This document shows, piece by piece, positions 14,101-21,260 of a DNA stretch of 22,515 nt. Origin of the DNA: a virus; the IMG/VR virus record IMGVR_UViG_3300025174_000113, positions 1 to 22,515 of that record; one strand, 5' to 3'. Every line of letters begins with the position of its first letter. Positions within the stretch are counted from its first letter, which is position 1. The notes below the pieces were generated by a model that ran no database searches, had not been told where the DNA came from, and saw only the letters and a list, made by a program, of their open reading frames with translations. The translations under genes were made by a program, and so were the position numbers.

Positions 14101-15928
14101 TCTTGGTTCCTCCGCGCATCGCCATCGCCCGTTGCAGGAACTGCTGCCCCGACAGGCTCGTTCGGTTCGACGGGCTGGCAGGCCCGTACGCTGACGGGGC
14201 CGTCACCCCCATGTTCGGCTGCCCGTTCGGCCCAGGAGACGCCCCAGGAGGCTGCTGTGAAGCCTGGGGAGGCATTCCCGGCGGCCCGGATGGCTGCCCT
14301 TGCAGCTGGGGTGGCGGGGTAGCGGAGAAGTACCGTTCGAGGTCATCGACCTCCCACTCGCGTAGATAGTCCTCCGCGAAAGCGCGCATGTTCCACGGGT
14401 TCCCTGTCTGATGCATCACCGGGGCTGTTTGCGCCGCAACCTGAAACTTCGCCTGCGCCTCAGCCCGCCGCTCCTGCCGCATCATGCTCTCGTTCACCGG
14501 ATCAACGTTCACATGAAACTCACCTTGGATCTCATCGGGGAACACCTCACGGAACGCCTGCGCCCCATCAGCCCCAACGATCGACACCAACCGGGGTTCG
14601 CGCATGAACTGCTGCAACAAACCAACCCACTGGTTGGCTGTGCGCTCGTCATCCCAGGCGATCTGCTGCTTCTGCGCCGCCACCATCCGCTGAGCGATCG
14701 TCGTCACAATCGACACGCCCGTCGCCGTCTTCTGATCCAACGTTTGGGTTGCAACCCCGGACATGAACGGCATCCCACCCGACACGTTCTGCATGTCACC
14801 CTTCGTGTCCGCCATCACCTGCGTCAACATCCCGATCATGCTCGCATCAGGATGAAACTGCGTCACAGCCTCCGAAGCGTTACCCCCAGGGATAGGCCAC
14901 ATCGCCCCTGGATAGAACTCCAACACGTCCCGGTCGACCATGTCCTCCCGGTAGGCGAACACCGGGCCGCCCAACAGCATTGCTGCGTCCATCCGCATGT
15001 TCATCACCTGCCAGATGTACTGCTGCAACGCAATGATCTTCTCGACAATCGAGATGCCAGGAATCCGAAACAGATCGGGGCTCGTGGTAAGCACCGTGAA
15101 TGGGTACTCACCATGGGAGAACACGTCCGTGCGGTCGGACAACAGCACCTTGCGGTCAGCGACGGTGACAGTCCGAACCTTCCCGTCCTCCTTCGCCCAA
15201 AACTCGAGGATCTCAACCCGATCCTTCCACCTCTTGTCCCGGTCCAACTCCTCGTCCAGGTTCGTGAACTCATCCTGAAACCCTGAGCCTTTCTCATCAC
15301 GGGAGAGCTGGTCGACGTTCTGGTACAAGCCCAACCTTTCGGCCGCCTTGATCTCCTCCATCGTCGCCGCCACCCTGTGACAAACCCATGGGGACTTCTG
15401 GATCTCGACCGCCCCCTCCTCCCAGAGGAAATCCTCGACCCGGATCACCTCCGTCGTCGGATCATCCTTGACCAGCTTCTCCTCCGGGGTGTCCAACCCC
15501 TTGAACGCGGTCGTCCAGTAGCTCTTGCGGACGCTCATGCCCTTGATCGCGCACTGCTGAATGTGCTGACGACGCTTCTGCGAGTAGTCATCCTGATCCT
15601 GCTCGTAACTGAGGAGGATTTCGAGGGCTCTGGCACCCTGACCCATCCGGACAAGCTCGGCCGGGTCAGCCATCGACGGGCGCGCACGACACATGAACCT
15701 GATCCGGTCATCCGCCAGGTTCGCAACAACCCCGTCGACGATCTGCATGATGAACGGCGGGAACAGCTTCGACTGCCAGTCGTTCGCGTCATCCGCAGGC
15801 TTGACGATCGCGTAATACGCTTCCATCCGCTCCTGCCACTCCCGACACAGCTTCTCGTGACCGCCCTTTCGTTCGCTGTAAGCCTTGAGAACGCGCTGAA
15901 CGCCGTCGTCACGGGTAGAACGAGCCAT
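14093..15928 (-). CDS. Portal protein (P22/SU10-like)
   Basis: This 611-residue protein should form the dodecameric ring through which DNA is packaged. The N-terminal half shows conserved portal features: HEKLCREWQERMEAYYAIVK, then NDWQSKLFPPFIMQIVDGVV at about 50-69, and MSVRKSYWTTAF near 150. The wing and stem region includes FAYREDMVDRDVLEFYPGAM and helical stretches after DQKTATGVSIVTTIAQRMVA. The last 90 residues are Pro/Gly/Gln-rich and disordered (SGPPGMPPQASQQPPG), ending in a helix-like LSGQQFLQRAMAMRGG. ATG 15928 directly follows the TAG of the preceding gene. Terminase on one side and scaffold/capsid on the other confirm the context. The assignment to the podovirus-like portal group is by pattern and length. 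Confidence 0.88.
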   Translation of the reverse strand: MARSTRDDGVQRVLKAYSERKGGHEKLCREWQERMEAYYAIVKPADDANDWQSKLFPPFIMQIVDGVVANLADDRIRFMCRARPSMADPAELVRMGQGARALEILLSYEQDQDDYSQKRRQHIQQCAIKGMSVRKSYWTTAFKGLDTPEEKLVKDDPTTEVIRVEDFLWEEGAVEIQKSPWVCHRVAATMEEIKAAERLGLYQNVDQLSRDEKGSGFQDEFTNLDEELDRDKRWKDRVEILEFWAKEDGKVRTVTVADRKVLLSDRTDVFSHGEYPFTVLTTSPDLFRIPGISIVEKIIALQQYIWQVMNMRMDAAMLLGGPVFAYREDMVDRDVLEFYPGAMWPIPGGNASEAVTQFHPDASMIGMLTQVMADTKGDMQNVSGGMPFMSGVATQTLDQKTATGVSIVTTIAQRMVAAQKQQIAWDDERTANQWVGLLQQFMREPRLVSIVGADGAQAFREVFPDEIQGEFHVNVDPVNESMMRQERRAEAQAKFQVAAQTAPVMHQTGNPWNMRAFAEDYLREWEVDDLERYFSATPPPQLQGQPSGPPGMPPQASQQPPGASPGPNGQPNMGVTAPSAYGPASPSNRTSLSGQQFLQRAMAMRGGTKNA

Positions 15929-16240
15929 CTACCCCATCCCTCCCGGCATCCCGCCGCCCTGCATCCGCATCAGCACCTTCTGCGCCGGAGACACCCCCAA
16001 CGCGGCGTCACCTTCCTTCTGATCCTTCGCCAGAAGTTGCTGCAACCCGGCCAGAAACTTCAGCGCGGCCGCCTTGTCCTCCTCATCAGGCTCGGCGCGT
16101 GCGTAGAGCTGTAGGTGTTCCATCGCGGCTTTCAGGTGCTCGAGCGCCTGCGTCTCCCCGCCACCCTGCGGAGCCGGCGGTCCGGGTGGGGGACCCATCA
16201 ACCCGGGCGGAGGACCGCCCATCATCGGCATCTGACTCAT
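15929..16240 (-). CDS. Small Pro/Met/Gly-rich protein between terminase and portal
   Basis: This 103-residue protein starts at ATG 16240 with a strong GAGGAGG site about 5 bases upstream, 10 bases after the terminase stop. The N-terminus is disordered (MSQMPMMGGPPPGLMGPPPG). A helical core follows (ETQALEHLKAAMEHLQLYAR and DKAAALKFLAGLQQLLAKDQ). The end is Gly/Met-rich (QGGGMPGGMG). The earlier in-frame start at 16324 would overlap the terminase gene by 74 bases without a ribosome site and is rejected. Similar low-complexity proteins sit next to portal genes in other phages. Function unknown. Confidence 0.75.
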   Translation of the reverse strand: MSQMPMMGGPPPGLMGPPPGPPAPQGGGETQALEHLKAAMEHLQLYARAEPDEEDKAAALKFLAGLQQLLAKDQKEGDAALGVSPAQKVLMRMQGGGMPGGMG

Positions 16241-16250
16241 CAGAACCTCC

Positions 16251-17903
16251 TCATGCAGCAACCTTCTGCCACGGATACGAAGCCCTGTACGGACGCTTAC
16301 CCCGACGCTTACCCCGAACGTCATCAGCGTGCTGCCCGTACTGACGGAACAACTCGGTGGTGATCGCCGCAGCCATCACCCGATCATCGTTACAACCATC
16401 CTGCGCCCTAGGCGACGGATGCGTAGGGCGTCTGACGAACGTACCGAGTTCACCCAACAGACCGTCTGTGACCCACGGAAACGCCTTCTCCCTGATTGCC
16501 CTTTGCAAGCCTTCGAGGACTAGCGGTCGGGTCTTGACGTTCATCGGGAACCCGAATGGCTTATGCTCAGGCACATCCCCCCGTGAGAACTGACGGTGAC
16601 GGTACTGCGACGGATATGCCGGCCGTCCCTCCTTGCCGTCACGAAGGAAGATGATCACCGGCTCACCGAATCCACCACCCGTCTCGACGGCGATCAGGGC
16701 CGAGTTGTAGTAGCGGCCCAGGTAGTGCAACTGCTCCGCGTAGACGTCAGCGTCACACTTCCCGTGAAACTCGGCGCACAAACTCATGTTCGACAAGTCG
16801 ATCACGTAAGCGGCCGAGTAGTCCTGGCCGCGACCCGTAGCAACGTCCGCTCCGATCGCGTACTTGTGATCCTCCTGGGGCTCCCCGAACACCCGGATCA
16901 AGCCAAGATCATGCTTCGCCCGCATAGACTTACGCGCCGACACCCGTTCCCAGTTGAACCGGTACAACGGCTTCGACGTCGCCTCAGCCTCATACCAAGA
17001 GAGTGCCTCCTCGTCGAAATACACGTTCTGCGTCAACCGGAAAGCCTCCCGCGGTGAGGACGGGTACTCGCGGCCCCTCCTCACAGAGTCAGGGATCGCC
17101 ATCACCTCACGGTCGTAGAACGCCTGATCCCGATCAGGGTGCGTCTGCCACCCGTAGAAGCGATTACCGACACCTACAGCGTCAGCGGTCGCCCAGATCC
17201 GGTGAAAATGATTACCCTCCCCCGTCTCTTCATTGCTGACACCGTTCGCCGTCGAAATCACAAGGATCCGGCCACCCTTCGCCGCCGTCGGCAACGCCGC
17301 CGTGTACGTGTCAGCCGCATACTCGTGAAACGCGAACTCGTCCAAGATCACCAACGCCGCAGTCTCAGACCTACCAGCCTTCGGAGTCGACGGAAGGCCG
17401 AGCACAGTCGACAGCTTCCCGTTCCGATGCCGCACCTCGATCGTGTCCGACGGCTCAGCGTCCCGAGCTGGCTTCACAACCACCACACCGTTCCGCAAAT
17501 GCTCCGGTAGCGACTGAAACTGCACCCACACCTTCCGAATCACCTTCTGCGCCTCCATCTGATTGAACGACACAACCAGAGAGCGCGTACCCGGCCGGTA
17601 CAACAAGTGCCACAGCGCGAGGCCGGCAGCAAGCCAACTAACCCCGAGCTGCCGAGCTTTCAACACAACCGTCTTCGGGTTACTGAGCCACCAGTCCAGC
17701 AGGTCCCGCTGCCAGTACCAACCATGCTCAGGATCGTCAAGGTGGAACTCGAACTCGTCACCGATCTCCGTATCCAAACAATGAACATGACGGAGCAACC
17801 CGGCCGGGTGCTCCCTGCACTCACGGATCTGCTCCAGCTCAGCCAGGGCAGCCTTGACCGCCAGGAACTCATCCTGGAAGTCAGGCGCCAGAACGACCGT
17901 CAC
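16251..17903 (-). CDS. terL: Terminase large subunit (packaging ATPase-nuclease)
   Basis: This 550-residue protein is the DNA packaging motor and nuclease. ATPase domain: a Walker A variant KARQLGVS at residues 82-89, Walker B LVILDEFAF with D188/E189, and coupling motif STANG at about 217-221. Nuclease domain, RNase H-like, with acidic residues in IGADVATGRG (D353), VETGGG (E407) and CNDDRVMAAA (D506/D507). The start is GTG 17903, giving the GTGA overlap used throughout this operon; an ATG-type extension from 17945 would overlap the upstream gene by 46 nt. The C-terminal tail is basic (RGKRRGKRPYRASY), which suits DNA or portal contact. No separate holin-like or protease motif occurs. The small terminase subunit is not clearly identifiable but may be among the upstream genes. 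Confidence 0.93.
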   Translation of the reverse strand: MTVVLAPDFQDEFLAVKAALAELEQIRECREHPAGLLRHVHCLDTEIGDEFEFHLDDPEHGWYWQRDLLDWWLSNPKTVVLKARQLGVSWLAAGLALWHLLYRPGTRSLVVSFNQMEAQKVIRKVWVQFQSLPEHLRNGVVVVKPARDAEPSDTIEVRHRNGKLSTVLGLPSTPKAGRSETAALVILDEFAFHEYAADTYTAALPTAAKGGRILVISTANGVSNEETGEGNHFHRIWATADAVGVGNRFYGWQTHPDRDQAFYDREVMAIPDSVRRGREYPSSPREAFRLTQNVYFDEEALSWYEAEATSKPLYRFNWERVSARKSMRAKHDLGLIRVFGEPQEDHKYAIGADVATGRGQDYSAAYVIDLSNMSLCAEFHGKCDADVYAEQLHYLGRYYNSALIAVETGGGFGEPVIIFLRDGKEGRPAYPSQYRHRQFSRGDVPEHKPFGFPMNVKTRPLVLEGLQRAIREKAFPWVTDGLLGELGTFVRRPTHPSPRAQDGCNDDRVMAAAITTELFRQYGQHADDVRGKRRGKRPYRASYPWQKVAA

Positions 17904-18154
17904 AGGTCCGTGATCGCCTCCCCCAACAACCCCCGCGACCGCCACTGCGTCTGATCAGGATGACGGGTGTAAGTGATCCAATGCATCCCATCGTTACCCA
18001 TCCACTCACACACCAAATAGAAACCAGTCAACACCCCACCATCCGGGGGTTCCTCATCCACAGAGTCATCCGAACGAGAGAACAAATCCGAATCTATCCC
18101 CTGCAACAACTCCCGCACCTGCTCCGCAGTCTGACGAACCTTCTGCTCACTCAC
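17900..18154 (-). CDS. Small acidic protein upstream of terminase
   Basis: This 84-residue protein starts at GTG 18154 (GTGA overlap). An N-terminal helix with KVRQTAEQVRELLQGIDSDL is followed by an acidic linker (DDSVDEEPPDGG), then an aromatic beta-like segment (FYLVCEWMGNDGMHWITYTR) and RSRGLLGEAITDL. It is translationally coupled on both sides. It could be a packaging accessory factor, but I recognise no family and its acidic, aromatic make-up does not decide the role. Confidence 0.7.
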   Translation of the reverse strand: MSEQKVRQTAEQVRELLQGIDSDLFSRSDDSVDEEPPDGGVLTGFYLVCEWMGNDGMHWITYTRHPDQTQWRSRGLLGEAITDL

Positions 18155-19521
18155 AGCAACGCACTCGGCGTAGTCGGAGACGCAGCCAACGCCAACAACC
18201 GACGCCGATCCTCATCAGAAAGAGTCTTCCACGGAGCAAAATTCGGCTCAGCCCAGAAGTCAGGAAACATCGACTGCCCTGTTTGGAACGGGCTCTCAGA
18301 CACCTGATACTGCTCGATCTGCCCCGTCACCGGATTCCTACGCACACGGGTCCCTGACACCAACCCGGAGGCGTTCGAGCTGCCCTCACCCGGATACCCG
18401 TACGCCGACCACCTGTTGTAAAGGCCTCCGCCAAGACCCTTGCCGAGCGCAAACGGATCAGACACCCCCGTAAGACCCTGCGCGCTCAAGACACCAGCCC
18501 CCACCTGCTGCGGCCCCCCCGTCATCCCCTGCACCGGACTCCTCGTATAGTTCTGCGTCTGAGGGTTCCAAACCGGCGACCCAAACGTCAACCCGGCCTC
18601 GAACCCCTCCGGCGGAGGGGTCCCAGCCGCCCGATGCGAATACGCCCAATCCAAGGGTCCAAGAGTCCTCAGCACCTCCTGCGGCGACAGGCTCCGCAGA
18701 AACGACGTCTCCCCAGCCTGCAACGACCCGAACTGCCCCAAACTATTCGGCCGAGCCCCCGGCCCATACAACGGCTCCCCCGCACCCGGCAGGCCAAGGC
18801 CGAGCTTGCCCCCCTCATCCGAAGGACGCATAATCGACGGATCAGCTAGAAGAGACACGTCAAGATACGGGATCCCCAAACCCCTGAGATCCGACTGCAA
18901 CCCAGAAGCCCACCCAGGCACCAACCCCCGCCTTTGCTCCAGAACGTTCCGCACCTCGGCCGGAGACAACCTACTCTCCCGGTCAGGTGTGATCGATCCC
19001 GAAACAGTCTCCCGCAACGGGCCAGCCAAACCACCGAAAAACAAATTGAACGCAGACGGATCAGACAACCCCACCATCGACACATTCTGCAACGCCGGGT
19101 TACGCCTCACAAGATCCGTGTTACCAGCCTGATTCGCTGCCCACTGAGCAGCCCCAGCAAACTGAAAACCAAGCCCGAGCGCGTCCTTCGCGCTCTCCAA
19201 CGACGCGTAATCCGTCCCAGCACGCTGATTGATCAGATGAAGCTGCCCAGCCTCCTTCGGAATCGCAGCCACATTCTGCATCTGACGAGGATCACTACCC
19301 ACTGTGAACTGCTGAGTCCCAGCCCCCGTCACCCTACCCGGCTGCAAAGCACCAACCAACTTCTGACCCGAAGTAGAAGCCCACTTCACAGGCGACATCC
19401 CCATACGACCCGTGAAATCCTGCCATCTCTGCACAAACTGCTGAGGACTAAGACCCGTACCCGCAGCACCCCCCTCTCGCGTGTACTCAGCCCTCTGAGT
19501 CGGAGACAGAGACACAGGCAC
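18151..19521 (-). CDS. Large Gly/Pro/Gln-rich protein of unknown function
   Basis: This 456-residue protein starts at GTG 19521, overlapping the preceding TAG by one base. It has low predicted order, being rich in Gly, Pro, Ser, Leu and Gln, with no Cys and no membrane segment or enzyme motif. A short motif recurs at the start of likely helices: LSPTQRAEY, LSPQQFVQRW, LSPAEVRNVL, LSPQEVLRTL and LSDEDRRRLL. The last 45 residues are more ordered (FPDFWAEPNFAPWKTLSDED). It lies directly upstream of the terminase region, a place where a packaged internal protein or packaging cofactor would fit. Family not recognised; the reading frame is secure from its length and from coupling on both sides. Confidence 0.75.
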   Translation of the reverse strand: MPVSLSPTQRAEYTREGGAAGTGLSPQQFVQRWQDFTGRMGMSPVKWASTSGQKLVGALQPGRVTGAGTQQFTVGSDPRQMQNVAAIPKEAGQLHLINQRAGTDYASLESAKDALGLGFQFAGAAQWAANQAGNTDLVRRNPALQNVSMVGLSDPSAFNLFFGGLAGPLRETVSGSITPDRESRLSPAEVRNVLEQRRGLVPGWASGLQSDLRGLGIPYLDVSLLADPSIMRPSDEGGKLGLGLPGAGEPLYGPGARPNSLGQFGSLQAGETSFLRSLSPQEVLRTLGPLDWAYSHRAAGTPPPEGFEAGLTFGSPVWNPQTQNYTRSPVQGMTGGPQQVGAGVLSAQGLTGVSDPFALGKGLGGGLYNRWSAYGYPGEGSSNASGLVSGTRVRRNPVTGQIEQYQVSESPFQTGQSMFPDFWAEPNFAPWKTLSDEDRRRLLALAASPTTPSALL

Positions 19522-19739
19522 TACCGCTTCCCCTTACCCTTCTTCTTCCCCCGCTTCATCTTCTTCGACCCAGACCCAAACAACATTGCATCAGCCACCT
19601 TCTCAAGCTCACGCCTCATATCAGGACCCACCAAAGCATCAGTCTCATCCTTCATACGCTGAGTATCCCGCTCCATAAGATCAAGGCGCAACAAAAGAAG
19701 ATCACTCTCACGACCCGACACCGCAGGTAACCCCTTCAC
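19521..19739 (-). CDS. Small protein with a Lys/Arg-rich tail
   Basis: This 72-residue protein starts at GTG 19739 (GTGA overlap) and ends in a one-base overlap with the next gene. The first 50 residues are helical with acidic patches (DLLLLRLDLMERDTQRMKDE); the tail is strongly basic (KKMKRGKKKGKGKR), as expected for DNA binding or capsid interior contact. Function unknown. Confidence 0.65.
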   Translation of the reverse strand: MKGLPAVSGRESDLLLLRLDLMERDTQRMKDETDALVGPDMRRELEKVADAMLFGSGSKKMKRGKKKGKGKR

Positions 19740-19873
19740 TTTCGTCCCTTCTTCTTCGACTCAGACTTCACTTTCTCAGGCAACCGCTTACCCTTCGGAG
19801 TCCTCGCCTCAAACTCAGCCGCCAACTCAGGATGCTTCGCATGCAAAAACCGGCGCTGAGCCTTAGACTTCAT
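19736..19873 (-). CDS. Tiny basic phage protein (KAQRRFLHAKHPELAAEFE type)
   Basis: This 45-residue protein was found by reading the minus strand from ATG 19873. The sequence MKSKAQRRFLHAKHPELAAE continues with FEARTPKGKRLPEKVKSESK and a poly-Lys tail. I recognise the pattern of a Lys-x-x-x-x-Arg-Phe-Leu followed by His-Pro and then TPKGKxLPEKV as a widespread tiny protein of phages, of unknown function. The stop forms a GTGA overlap with the next gene, which supports it being real. Only a weak ribosome site is present, so it may rely on coupling to the gene upstream. Confidence 0.8.
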   Translation of the reverse strand: MKSKAQRRFLHAKHPELAAEFEARTPKGKRLPEKVKSESKKKGRK

Positions 19874-19885
19874 GGGCACGACAAA

Positions 19886-20023
19886 TCACACCCACTCAGA
19901 GAAGGAGGGACCCAGACAAGGGACCCGCGCGTCTTCACGAGTTCGGGGGGGTGGGGGGGGGGGGGCTGGTCGCCGACCCTGGAACTCGAGGCCTCGCGCG
20001 CGCGTCATCTGATCCTCGGTCAT
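19886..20023 (-). CDS. Small gene containing a poly-C tract, possibly frameshifted
   Basis: ATG 20023 overlaps the preceding stop (ATGA). In the printed sequence it encodes 45 residues: MTEDQMTRARGLEFQGRRPA, then six Pro from the 13-C/A/7-C tract, then a Cys- and Trp-containing tail ending at TGA 19886, 12 bases before the next start. If the tract had one C fewer, the frame would read on (PELVKTRGSLVWVPPSL) to a TGA at 19870 that overlaps the next ATG in the ATGA style used by its neighbours. The gene may therefore be broken by an error, or phase-variable. Function unknown. Confidence 0.55.
   Translation of the reverse strand: MTEDQMTRARGLEFQGRRPAPPPPPPRTREDARVPCLGPSFSEWV
19945..19965. repeat. 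Homopolymer tract G7-T-G13 (plus strand)
   Basis: The plus strand has seven G, one T, then thirteen G; on the coding strand this is 13 C, A, 7 C. It is the longest homopolymer in the window and lies inside a small gene. Such tracts slip during replication and are also error-prone in sequencing. Confidence 0.95.
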
Positions 20024-20511
20024 GGTGTCCCCTGAGGGCTGGTCACCCGGTCGATGAACTGACTCAGCACACCGCGCTCCTCGTCTGTCATGAGCTCGAG
20101 CCAGGCGCGTAGTTGGCCTAGGCCGTGCAACGTGTCCTGTTCCACTGTGATGGTCTGCGCCGGCTTCCCGTACCCGCGATCCCACAACGCTTCGAGGGCT
20201 TTCGTGCGAGCTGTCCAGTCAGGAACGATGACCGGCACGTTCTTCGCTTTACAGCGGGTGCAAGCCCCGAGGTACTCCCGAGGAGCGGCGAGCGCATCGA
20301 CGAGGTTGACCTCGACCAAGCGCATGAAATCACGCTCATCGAGCCTGATCTTGAGTCGCTCGGTGGCCGTCCCAGTGGAAGTGACTGGTGCGCGCACGAT
20401 AGGCAACGAATCAGGGGCGGCGACCAGCCTCTCGGAACCACGATCAATGATGAGGTTGTCGGGATGAAACGAGTGCGAGGTGCCTCTTGGGAGCTGACAC
20501 TCGATGGTCAA
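20020..20511 (-). CDS. Possible packaging/terminase-small-like protein
   Basis: This 163-residue protein starts at TTG 20511 (TTGA overlap; AGGGG about 9 bases upstream). Motifs: RLKIRLDERDFMRLVEVNLV, a CTRC pair (GACTRCKAKNVPVIVP), then ARTKALEALWDRGYGKPAQT, and a C-terminal acidic helix LELMTDEERGVLSQFIDRV. The helix followed by RGYGKP-x-Q is a pattern I have seen in small terminase-like and related DNA-binding phage proteins, and the location upstream of terL agrees, but this is weak evidence. The frame stays open upstream of TTG as far as a TGA, reading SEAVQGIETL before the start, so the real N-terminus may be longer (see finding on 20508-20597). Confidence 0.65.
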   Translation of the reverse strand: MTIECQLPRGTSHSFHPDNLIIDRGSERLVAAPDSLPIVRAPVTSTGTATERLKIRLDERDFMRLVEVNLVDALAAPREYLGACTRCKAKNVPVIVPDWTARTKALEALWDRGYGKPAQTITVEQDTLHGLGQLRAWLELMTDEERGVLSQFIDRVTSPQGTP

Positions 20512-20597
20512 CGTCTCGATCCCCTGGACAGCTTCGCTGCTGTCGTCGTTCGCTCCTGGGAGTTGATCCCGGTCAACCGTCGAACCTGATCAGTCAT
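20508..20597 (-). CDS. Candidate micro-ORF or broken 5' end of the next gene
   Basis: ATG 20597 opens a 29-residue basic reading frame (MTDQVRRLTGINSQERTTTA, then AKLSRGSRR) whose TGA overlaps the TTG start of the following gene (TTGA). It could be a coupling leader peptide. Alternatively its MTDQ is the true start of the following protein and a one-base indel shifted the frame. The ribosome site is weak (GAGAA). Confidence 0.4.
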   Translation of the reverse strand: MTDQVRRLTGINSQERTTTAAKLSRGSRR

Positions 20598-20614
20598 CTT
20601 GTTCTCGGTTCGGG

Positions 20615-20632
20615 GCGGCCTTTCGGGGCCGC
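20615..20632 (-). terminator. GC hairpin after the Cys-rich mini-protein gene
   Basis: A 6-bp stem GCGGCC/GGCCGC with a 6-base loop begins 5 bases beyond the stop of the gene at 20638 on the minus strand. There is no T run behind it, so it may be a weak terminator or an mRNA end stabiliser. It occupies most of the 40-base gap before the next reading frame. Confidence 0.45.
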
Positions 20633-20637
20633 TTCGT

Positions 20638-20883
20638 TCATGCTTCCCTCACGTCATTGAGCACGTCGATACGCACCCTGATCCGGCAACCAGCGAGGTC
20701 TTTCAGGATCTCGTCGAAATCGTTCTCGGCTTTGTAGTTATCAGGGTCGTCGAGGCAGAAAGACGTGTCTCCCCAGAAGTTGACAAGCAGCTCGCCTTCC
20801 CAGGTGCGGCTACCGTTCAGTGGGACTGCGCCGCAGACGTGCGGGTAGTCGGTTTCTCCGCATTTTCCGCAGAGTACGTTCAT
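20638..20883 (-). CDS. Small Cys-containing (zinc-ribbon-like) protein
   Basis: This 81-residue protein starts at ATG 20883 (ATGA overlap). N-terminal C5-x2-C8 (LCGKCGE) and HVCG at 15-18 can form a zinc knuckle. The rest is acidic and mixed alpha/beta (ELLVNFWGDTSFCLDDPDNY, FDEILKDLAGCRIRVRIDVL). Two extra Cys (43 and 66) are present. It may be a regulatory or nucleic-acid-binding mini-protein. A hairpin follows directly. Family not recognised. Confidence 0.7.
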   Translation of the reverse strand: MNVLCGKCGETDYPHVCGAVPLNGSRTWEGELLVNFWGDTSFCLDDPDNYKAENDFDEILKDLAGCRIRVRIDVLNDVREA

Positions 20884-21191
20884 CTCCCGACCCGTTCCCT
20901 AGCCCGATCGATTCGTCCGAGGCAGTCCTCGGGCTTCGTGCCGGGACTAGCACCACCCATGCCGTCTCGGCTGATGGCTGGGATGCCTCGGAGACGACGG
21001 GCGTCTCCGGGGAGGGTTGCCGGCCCGTGTCTGCCTGGCATCTGGGCGAGCTCGCCGGGGCTCATGGTGTCGATGACTTCTCGGAGGGCATTGGCTTGTG
21101 CTCGTTCAAGTCGTGTTCGGTCACGGTAGCGAGGGAGTAGCCGGCGCTCGTCGTGCTCTTCGATCCGGTGTGTGGGAATGGATTGGAGCAT
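20880..21191 (-). CDS. Arg-rich small protein, unknown; start uncertain
   Basis: From ATG 21191 the frame gives 103 residues, rich in Arg (EEHDERRLLPRYRDRTRLER), with a Pro/Gly-rich middle (SPGELAQMPGRHGPATLPGD) and a helical end (DCLGRIDRARERVGR). Its stop overlaps the next ATG (ATGA), which supports the frame. The start lies directly behind a terminator-like hairpin with a T run; the AAGGG in the hairpin arm is the only ribosome-site-like sequence. The frame is open back to the TAG at 21261-21263, and CTG 21248 (giving SKPPLTPHHVQATPERAIFM) or ATG 21065 are alternative starts. Function unknown. Confidence 0.55.
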   Translation of the reverse strand: MLQSIPTHRIEEHDERRLLPRYRDRTRLERAQANALREVIDTMSPGELAQMPGRHGPATLPGDARRLRGIPAISRDGMGGASPGTKPEDCLGRIDRARERVGR

Positions 21192-21211
21192 AAAAATCGC
21201 CCTTTCGGGCG
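21192..21211 (-). terminator. Rho-independent terminator-like hairpin with T run
   Basis: On the minus strand the stem CGCCC/GGGCG with loop GAAA is followed by ATTTTT. This is the second hairpin in the window with a clear T run and would end transcription coming from the gene at 21261-21632. The T run touches the ATG at 21191, so it may also serve as an attenuator for the next gene. The stem has only 5 bp, but it is all GC with a stable GAAA loop. Confidence 0.65.
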
Positions 21212-21260
21212 TGGCTTGGACGTGGTGCGGTGTGAGCGGTGGTTTGCTCAGGCTCGGAGT

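Noticed and set aside
14411-15286. Long plus-strand ORF (291 codons) opposite the portal gene
   Set aside because: His/Arg/Leu-rich translation without motif, typical antisense shadow of a GC-rich gene whose minus-strand product is a clear portal.
17904-17945. N-terminal extension of the terminase to 17945
   Set aside because: It would overlap the upstream gene by 46 nt and adds Gly/Val-rich sequence; GTG 17903 gives the GTGA overlap seen throughout the operon.
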